Assembly (NCBI GenBank): GCA_964629335.1
Contig: CAZVRH010000012.1
Span: 1 to 27,537, forward strand
Direction of reading: 5' to 3'
Source of the DNA: CACPJA01 sp964629335
Lineage (GTDB): Bacteria > Pseudomonadota > Gammaproteobacteria > Steroidobacterales > UBA11654
DNA: 27,537 bases
Shown: positions 22,700 through 27,537 of the stretch, in pieces
Position numbering within the stretch: position 1 is the stretch's first letter
How the letters are laid out: each line of letters opens with the position of its first letter
Made by a program: the position numbers and the translations under genes
The notes under the pieces: model-generated
Told to the model about the DNA's origin: nothing
Databases searched by the model: none
The model's input: the letters and a program-made list of their open reading frames with translations, nothing else

Positions 22700-24442
22700 T
22701 TGTTCTAGTGCCTTGACAACTTTGCCGTGTTCATCCAGTAGTCTTTGTGGCATCCGGTCACCGTATTCTTGGAAATACTCTTTAATACTTTCCATTTCAT
22801 GAAGCCATTGATCCTTATCAACATGGAGCAATTCATCCATAGATTCTTTAGTAATCTCTAAGCCTGAAGTATCAATATCTTCAGGTTTAGGCAAGAACCC
22901 TATAGGGGTCTCAATAGCTTCTGTATTATATTGACAACGATTGATAATCCACTCTAGAACTCTAAGGTTGTCACCAAATCCTGGCCAAATAAAGCCTTGA
23001 TCATTTTTTCTAAACCAATTCACATGAAAAATTTTAGGCAGCTTTTCTGATTGAGATGAAAAACTAAGCCAATGAGTCCAATAGTCAGCAAAGTTATAGC
23101 CACAAAACGGTTTCATGGCCATTGGATCTCTTCTTACAATCCCAACCTCACCTGCAGCAGCAGCCGTTGTTTCTGAACCCACACTGGCACCAACCAGCAC
23201 CCCATGATTCCAATCTTTAGATTGATATACGAGTGGTGCTAATTCACTTCTTCTTCCACCAAAAACAATGGCAGAGATCGGAACACCGCTCGCTGAATCA
23301 GCAAGGTTAGAATAGTTAGGGTTATTTTTTGCAGAGACTGTAAATCGGGAATTGGGGTGCGCAAAAACACCTCCGTTATCTGAGCTAATACTGTCGCCTT
23401 TCCAGTCAATTATAGGGTTTCCATTTTTTTTACCTTCCCACCAAGGTTCATTATTGTCAGTTAAACCGACGTTGGTAAAAATTGCATTAGATTGAATGGC
23501 TTGGTAAGCGTTTTCATTATCATCCTCATTGGTTCCTGGGACTACACCAAAATATCCAGCTTCTGGATTAATCGCCCACATTTGCCCAGATTCATCCATG
23601 TGAAGCCAGGCTATATCATCACCTATGGTTCTTACTTTCCAGCCTTCGTAACCCTCTGGTGGTATAAGCATGGCTAAATTGGTCTTACCGCAGGCCGATG
23701 GAAATGCTGCAGCAACATAAAATTTTTCTCCTTCCGGATTCTCAATTTCCACTATAAGCATGTGCTCTGCTAGCCAGTTTTCCTTGAGAGCTTGCCAACT
23801 TGCGATCCTCAAAGCATGGCATTTTTTACCCAATAAAGCATTTCCCCCATAACCAGAGCCAATACTTCTGATCGTTTCTTCTTCAGGGAAGTGCATAATA
23901 AATCGTCTATCCGGATCTAGGTCACCAATTGAATGTATCCCTTTAACAAATTTATCTTCTCTTTCTATTCTTGAAAGAGCTTCTTGTCCCATTCTTGTCA
24001 TTAAAAACATATTGGCGACTACATAAGGGCTATCTGTAATTTCTACACCGCATCTAGATAGCTCTGAATCAATCGGTCCCATGCAATAAGGGATTATGAA
24101 CATGGTTCTCCCACTCATACAATTTTCAAATAAACTATCTAGTTTATTATGAGCTTCTATAGGATCCATCCAATTGTTGTTTGGTCCAGCGTCATCTTGA
24201 TTGTTGGTACAGATAAAAGTTAAGTGTTCAACTCTAGCAACATCAGACTGGTCAGATCTATGAAGGTAGCAATTAGGGAAGCTGTCATCATTAAGTTTTT
24301 TTAAATCGCCGTTCTCAAGCATCTCTTTGATAAAACGTTCATATTCTTCTTGGCTTCCATCGCACCAATAGATAGAGTCAGGATTGGTCATGTTTGCAAT
24401 ATCATTTACCCAATTCTCTAATTGTTGATTAGTTGTACTCAT
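22691..24442 (-). CDS. pckG: Phosphoenolpyruvate carboxykinase (GTP)
   Basis: The GTP-dependent PEPCK converts oxaloacetate to phosphoenolpyruvate, the first step in gluconeogenesis. The 583-residue protein has the GTP-family motifs: the P-loop PSACGKTN (248-255, with the conserved Cys251), IGDDIAW (273-279), FGVVPGT (298-304), the FGGRRSELAPLVYQ region and, near the C-terminus, WINRCQYNTEA. It lacks the pattern of the ATP-type PckA used by most gammaproteobacteria. The coding end is convergent with dusA and overlaps it by 9 bases. A promoter with TATAAT lies upstream on the minus strand. Presence of the GTP enzyme is consistent with lineages such as xanthomonads and several marine clades. 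Confidence 0.93.
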   Translation of the reverse strand: MSTTNQQLENWVNDIANMTNPDSIYWCDGSQEEYERFIKEMLENGDLKKLNDDSFPNCYLHRSDQSDVARVEHLTFICTNNQDDAGPNNNWMDPIEAHNKLDSLFENCMSGRTMFIIPYCMGPIDSELSRCGVEITDSPYVVANMFLMTRMGQEALSRIEREDKFVKGIHSIGDLDPDRRFIMHFPEEETIRSIGSGYGGNALLGKKCHALRIASWQALKENWLAEHMLIVEIENPEGEKFYVAAAFPSACGKTNLAMLIPPEGYEGWKVRTIGDDIAWLHMDESGQMWAINPEAGYFGVVPGTNEDDNENAYQAIQSNAIFTNVGLTDNNEPWWEGKKNGNPIIDWKGDSISSDNGGVFAHPNSRFTVSAKNNPNYSNLADSASGVPISAIVFGGRRSELAPLVYQSKDWNHGVLVGASVGSETTAAAAGEVGIVRRDPMAMKPFCGYNFADYWTHWLSFSSQSEKLPKIFHVNWFRKNDQGFIWPGFGDNLRVLEWIINRCQYNTEAIETPIGFLPKPEDIDTSGLEITKESMDELLHVDKDQWLHEMESIKEYFQEYGDRMPQRLLDEHGKVVKALEQSD

Positions 24443-24476
24443 ATTTTTAAAAATATCTTATGCTTGAAGGATAGAT

Positions 24477-24504
24477 ATTATATCTATGTTTTGTTTTGCG
24501 TCAT
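24477..24504 (-). promoter_or_regulatory. Promoter of pckG with an inverted repeat over the -10 box
   Basis: On the minus strand a perfect TATAAT lies at 24482-24477 with ATGACG (four of six to TTGACA) 16 bases upstream at 24504-24499. The -10 is inside a perfect inverted repeat ATAGATATTATATCTAT (24471-24487, arms 7, centre 3), which could be a repressor site; AT-rich sequence makes a chance palindrome possible. Confidence 0.45.
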
Positions 24505-24546
24505 TATTTAATTTTTTTATGATATTTTGGATTTTCAAATATAAAA

Positions 24547-25215
24547 ATGAACAAATCTCTAGCTATTGATACATCAACAACACGCTTAACTATAGCTTGT
24601 GAAAACAACGGTATTTTTTTTGAGCATTCAACCGATGACTGTGTTGATCATGCTAAGAATTTATTCAGTGATATCAATAACATACTTGTAAAGGCCAATC
24701 TTGGAATTAAGGATTTAGACTTCATAAGTTTAGGAATAGGCCCTGGTCGTTTTTCTGGGCTCAGAGTAGGAGCGAGTGCAGTTCAAGCTATGGCATACAC
24801 ACACAACAAAAATGTAATCAGTGTTTCTAGTCTATCCAATATTGCCTTAGTTGCGGTAAAACAGTTTTCGATAGATAAAGTTGTAGTGGCTATTGATGCA
24901 GGAAACAACAAGGTCTTTTTTGGTTCCTATCAAACGGATGAAAAACAGATTATTAAAGCTGACTCAGAAGACACTTTACTTAAAGTAAAAAATTTCAGTT
25001 TTAATAAAAAAAACTATTTTGCAGTCGGTAACGCATGGGCAAGATATGGTGAGCATTTATTGAATGATAATATGGTAGTTGTTGATGGAGCAGAGCATTT
25101 ATATCCTGATGCAAAAGTAATGATCAACTTTGCTAAGACTAGATTTGAGATGAAAGAATTTACAGAGCCGTTTAATATACAGCCTAATTATTTGATAGAG
25201 CAGGTTACAAATTGA
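24547..25215 (+). CDS. tsaB: tRNA N6-threonylcarbamoyladenosine (t6A) synthesis protein TsaB
   Basis: TsaB is the actin-like-fold partner that stabilises TsaD in the t6A-forming complex (with TsaE) acting on ANN-decoding tRNAs. The 222-residue protein begins LAIDTSTTRLTIACENNG, has the HAKNLF helix and the signature GIGPGRFSGLRVGASAVQ, followed by VAIDAGNNKVFFG and the GNAWARYG segment; length is typical. The ATG follows an AT-rich region (24443-24546) separating it from the divergent pckG gene. The last bases (TTGA) overlap the dsbB start, so the pair is translationally coupled. Confidence 0.93.
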   Translation: MNKSLAIDTSTTRLTIACENNGIFFEHSTDDCVDHAKNLFSDINNILVKANLGIKDLDFISLGIGPGRFSGLRVGASAVQAMAYTHNKNVISVSSLSNIALVAVKQFSIDKVVVAIDAGNNKVFFGSYQTDEKQIIKADSEDTLLKVKNFSFNKKNYFAVGNAWARYGEHLLNDNMVVVDGAEHLYPDAKVMINFAKTRFEMKEFTEPFNIQPNYLIEQVTN

Positions 25216-25718
25216 TTAAGCAATTACAGCGATTATCTAAAAGGAAAAAATATTTGATAGGTTTTCTGTTGTGTTCCGGGTTGATGGCTTACGCACTCTT
25301 TGCACAGCATTTTTTAAATCTTGATCCTTGCCCGCTGTGTATTTTTCAACGTATGGCAGTTATGACAATGGGCATAATATTTCTTATTTGTTCTCTAATT
25401 CCGCCCAACACAAAACTGGCTAAACTTATTTCATCATTGTTATTCATTATTTCTGGTTCTTTTGGAGTGGCTATTGCATCCAGGCACGTTTGGCTTCAGG
25501 GTCTTCCAAGCGACCAGGTGCCAGGCTGTGGACCCGACCTAGACTTCATGCTTTCAACTTTTCCGTTGAATGAAGTTTTTGAAATGGTTTTTAATGGCTC
25601 AGGAGAATGTGCAACTGTTGATTGGTCGTTTTTATCTCTCAGTATGCCTGCTTGGGTTATTATTTGGTCTTTGTTGTTAACAATCTATTCTATTTGGATA
25701 AATTATTCGTCTGAATAA
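25212..25718 (+). CDS. dsbB: Disulfide bond formation protein DsbB
   Basis: DsbB passes electrons from DsbA to quinone in the inner membrane. The 168-residue protein has four transmembrane segments; the first periplasmic loop has CPLC (Cys40, Cys43) and the second loop the pair Cys106 (VPGCGPD) and Cys133 (GSGEC), matching the E. coli Cys41/44 and Cys104/130 arrangement. A conserved RHVWLQ with Arg91 sits where DsbB has its quinone-binding residues. The start appears to be a TTG at 25212 overlapping the tsaB stop; no earlier ATG or GTG in frame fits the N-terminus. It ends 24 bases before the convergent map gene. Confidence 0.9.
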   Translation: MIKQLQRLSKRKKYLIGFLLCSGLMAYALFAQHFLNLDPCPLCIFQRMAVMTMGIIFLICSLIPPNTKLAKLISSLLFIISGSFGVAIASRHVWLQGLPSDQVPGCGPDLDFMLSTFPLNEVFEMVFNGSGECATVDWSFLSLSMPAWVIIWSLLLTIYSIWINYSSE

Positions 25719-25742
25719 TGTATAGAAAAAAGTAGTTCTGGA

Positions 25743-26510
25743 TTAAACAATTTCATTTGGGGCTAGTGTAAGAACTTCATATCCATCAGCAGTAACAAGG
25801 ATGGTATGTTCCCACTGCGCTGATAAAGAGTGATCCTTAGTCACTACGGTCCATTCATCTGACAAAACACGAACTTGGGCTTTACCGCTATTAATCATAG
25901 GCTCTATAGTGAAAGTCATACCTTCTTTTAATTCTATGCCTGTACCCGGTGTACCGTAATGAAGTATTTGCGGTTCATCATGATAAATTTCGCCTATACC
26001 ATGACCGCAGTATTCTTTAACTATAGAAAAGAAATTTTTTTCAGCATGTTTTTGAATTGCATAACCTATGTCTCCTAGTTTATTACCGGGTTTAACAGCT
26101 TTAATTCCTTTGCAAAGAGATTCATAGGCAATTTGTGTAATTTTTTCTCCTTGTTTAGTGGGTTTACCTACAATAAACATCCTGCTTGTATCTCCATGGA
26201 AGTCATCTTTAATTACGGTTACATCAATGTTGATTATGTCCCCATTTTTTAATTTCTTTTCATTGGGTATACCATGGCAAACAACATGGTTTACTGATGT
26301 GCAGATTGTTGCTGGGAATCCTCTATATCCAACGTTAGCAGGTATAGTTTTTTGTTCATTAACAATAAAGTTATGACAAAGCTCATCCAATTCTTTGGTT
26401 GACACTCCTGGTTTTACATAATCGCTTATCATGGTAAGAACCTCAGATGCTAATTGACCTGCTACCCTCATTTTTTCTTGTTCAACTTTATTTTTTATAT
26501 TTATAGGCAT
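25743..26510 (-). CDS. map: Methionine aminopeptidase type I
   Basis: Removes the initiator methionine from nascent proteins. The 255-residue protein carries all five metal ligands in the expected spacing: Asp96 (IINIDVT), Asp107 (FHGDTSRMF), His170 (CGHGIGEIYHDEP), Glu203 (FTIEPM) and Glu234 (AQWEHTI); His79 is in HGIPN. Length is normal for the class. It is divergent from rpsB, a gene order conserved in gammaproteobacteria, and ends 24 bases from the dsbB stop. Its promoter must lie in the shared 175-base gap with rpsB, but I could not pick one confidently. Confidence 0.95.
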   Translation of the reverse strand: MPINIKNKVEQEKMRVAGQLASEVLTMISDYVKPGVSTKELDELCHNFIVNEQKTIPANVGYRGFPATICTSVNHVVCHGIPNEKKLKNGDIINIDVTVIKDDFHGDTSRMFIVGKPTKQGEKITQIAYESLCKGIKAVKPGNKLGDIGYAIQKHAEKNFFSIVKEYCGHGIGEIYHDEPQILHYGTPGTGIELKEGMTFTIEPMINSGKAQVRVLSDEWTVVTKDHSLSAQWEHTILVTADGYEVLTLAPNEIV

Positions 26511-26539
26511 ATTAGGACTTTTAAATTTTTAGCTTTTTA

Positions 26540-26568
26540 TTGTTGCAGAGTGATTATTATGTTATAAA
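26540..26568 (+). promoter_or_regulatory. rpsB promoter with G+C-rich discriminator
   Basis: TTGTTG (26540-26545) and TATAAA (26563-26568) are separated by exactly 17 bases. The bases after the -10, TCCTGCGC, are unusually G+C-rich for this region, a feature of promoters under stringent control such as those of ribosomal-protein genes. The -35 match is modest. Confidence 0.55.
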
Positions 26569-26574
26569 TCCTGC

Positions 26575-26685
26575 GCAATTTTGCATAAAAAAATCGAACA
26601 TAAACCGACACATACAATGGGTGCTTATGATTTTACTAAGTTTTGTATGGGGTTTATGGGAGTTTAACCCAAGGAAGGATAGAAA
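26575..26685 (+). promoter_or_regulatory. rpsB 5' leader, possible S2 autoregulatory RNA
   Basis: About 110 bases of leader separate the presumed transcript start from rpsB. The 3' part can pair GGGTT (26651-26655) with AACCC (26666-26670) immediately before the Shine-Dalgarno AAGGAAGG (26671-26678). In E. coli and relatives S2 represses rpsB-tsf through leader structure; a similar role here is inferred from position and the hairpin next to the ribosome-binding site. Confidence 0.45.
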
Positions 26686-27537
26686 ATGAAAGAATTATCA
26701 ATGCGTCAAATGCTTGAAGCTGGCGCTCACTTTGGTCACAAAACCAAGTATTGGAATCCAAAGATGGAACCATATATTTATGGTGAAAGAAATGGAATCC
26801 ACATTATCAATTTAGAGTCAACAATTCCCCAGTTAAAACAGGCATGTGATTTTGTCAAAAACCTTGCTGCGGAATCAAGGACTATTTTATTTGTCGGTAC
26901 AAAACCATCAGTTAAAGAAGAAATAAAAAAAGCGGGCATTGAATGCGCTATGCCTTATGTCTCCAACAGATGGCTTGGAGGAACTTTAACCAATAACATG
27001 ACAATATCTAAATCAATTAAAAAGATGGAGGCTTTAGAAGAGTCTCTTAAAGATGAAAATATCAACAGCCTAACAAAAAAAGAAGTTCTCACTTTAAAAA
27101 GATCATTTGAGAAATTAGAAAAAGGATTAGGTGGTATAAGGGAGATGAAAAAACTTCCAGATGCTCTATTTGTTATCGATGTAAATTATGAGAAAAATGC
27201 TGTACAAGAAGCTCTTGTTTTAGGTATTCCAATTGTTGCCGTAGTTGACACAAATTCGTCACCCGATGGCATTGATTATTTAATCGCCTCTAATGACGAT
27301 TCAAGATCAACAGCTAAATTTATAACTTCAATAATTATTGAATCTTATCTTGAAGGAAAAAAGACAATTCCTATATTAGAAGACATTGATGATGAATTTG
27401 TTGAAGTTGATAAAGAGGGGAAAATCTCTCCAGCAAAGATAAAACGAAAGAAAAAAATTGTAATAAACAAGAACACTAAAGTAGCAAAAGCTGAGGAACC
27501 TGAAGCAAAAGCTGAGGAACCTGAAGCAAAAGCTGAG
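26686..27537 (+). CDS. rpsB: 30S ribosomal protein S2 (3' partial) with repeat-bearing C-terminal extension
   Basis: The frame opens at ATG 26686 after a strong AAGGAAGG site and runs off the right edge. S2 signatures are clear: MLEAGAHFGHKTKYWNPKM (9-27), ERNGIHIINLE, FVGTKP, RWLGGTLTNN, LPDALFVIDVN and VVDTNSSPDGIDYLIASNDD. A normal S2 ends about residue 240; this one continues for more than 40 further residues, first acidic, then basic (KIKRKKKIVINK), then a tail of AKAEEPE repeats. No stop is reached within 284 codons. The tail is probably a flexible extension on the ribosome surface. tsf would be expected next, outside the window. Confidence 0.96.
   Translation, partial: MKELSMRQMLEAGAHFGHKTKYWNPKMEPYIYGERNGIHIINLESTIPQLKQACDFVKNLAAESRTILFVGTKPSVKEEIKKAGIECAMPYVSNRWLGGTLTNNMTISKSIKKMEALEESLKDENINSLTKKEVLTLKRSFEKLEKGLGGIREMKKLPDALFVIDVNYEKNAVQEALVLGIPIVAVVDTNSSPDGIDYLIASNDDSRSTAKFITSIIIESYLEGKKTIPILEDIDDEFVEVDKEGKISPAKIKRKKKIVINKNTKVAKAEEPEAKAEEPEAKAE
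27484..27537 (+). repeat. 21-bp in-frame tandem repeat in the rpsB tail
   Basis: Two exact copies of a 21-base unit (27484-27504 and 27505-27525) and 12 bases of a third, each coding AKAEEPE, reach the window's last base. The number of further copies is unknown because the window stops here. Confidence 0.93.

Noticed and set aside
24441..24456. Perfect 16-base palindrome ATATTTTTAAAAATAT at the pckG start
   Set aside because: It is made only of A and T in an AT-rich gap, so chance is likely.

Overview
The window looks like a stretch of chromosome from a free-living, probably marine, gammaproteobacterium with a fairly low G+C genome. The clearest markers are map divergent from rpsB, tsaB followed by dsbB, a dusA-type dihydrouridine synthase, an AroF-type DAHP synthase and a tRNA-Glu with encoded CCA. 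The accessory enzymes (DUF885 peptidase, M16 peptidase, serine hydrolase, LLM-type oxidoreductase, SDR, GTP-type PEPCK) suit an aerobic heterotroph of the SAR86/OM-clade kind. That placement is inference; no 16S rRNA is present. I found no phage, transposase, CRISPR array or toxin-antitoxin module.

Layout. (1) Positions 1-3566: the 3' part of a spermidine-dehydrogenase-like flavoprotein, a PMT-like SAM methyltransferase and a membrane-anchored dienelactone-hydrolase-like enzyme, packed tightly and somewhat richer in G+C than the right half. (2) Positions 3670-10806: seven genes on one strand with gaps of 2-22 bases or a small overlap: LLM oxidoreductase, FetB/UPF0014 permease, VOC protein, DUF885 peptidase, SDR, YeiH/UPF0324 transporter and CrtI-like flavoprotein. 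(3) Positions 10899-13435: aroF, a DUF962/Mpo1-like membrane protein and gcdH. (4) Positions 13439-17392: a secreted beta-lactamase-like serine hydrolase (minus) divergent from a secreted two-domain M16 peptidase. (5) Positions 17451-19411: tRNA-Glu(UUC), then an ABC-2 exporter ATPase and permease. (6) Positions 19466-21101, minus strand: a sulfotransferase-like P-loop protein overlapping a class IV aminotransferase. (7) Positions 21218-25718: a secreted unknown protein, dusA, pckG (minus), tsaB and dsbB. (8) Positions 25743-27537: map (minus), the rpsB promoter and leader, and rpsB, which runs off the right edge inside a 21-base tandem repeat.

How genes may work together. The aminotransferase and sulfotransferase-like protein overlap by 8 bp and match the two halves of a fused protein known from plants. 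The flavoprotein, methyltransferase and hydrolase at the left edge may act on one amine-related pathway. gcdH feeds glutaryl-CoA from lysine or tryptophan breakdown into central metabolism, and PEPCK links oxaloacetate to gluconeogenesis. The most interesting leads are the left-edge cluster, whose methyltransferase has altered active-site residues; the seven-gene cluster, whose SDR lacks the catalytic tyrosine; the split aminotransferase pair; and the repeat tail on ribosomal protein S2. Every function is read from sequence motifs and remembered family features; no search was run.
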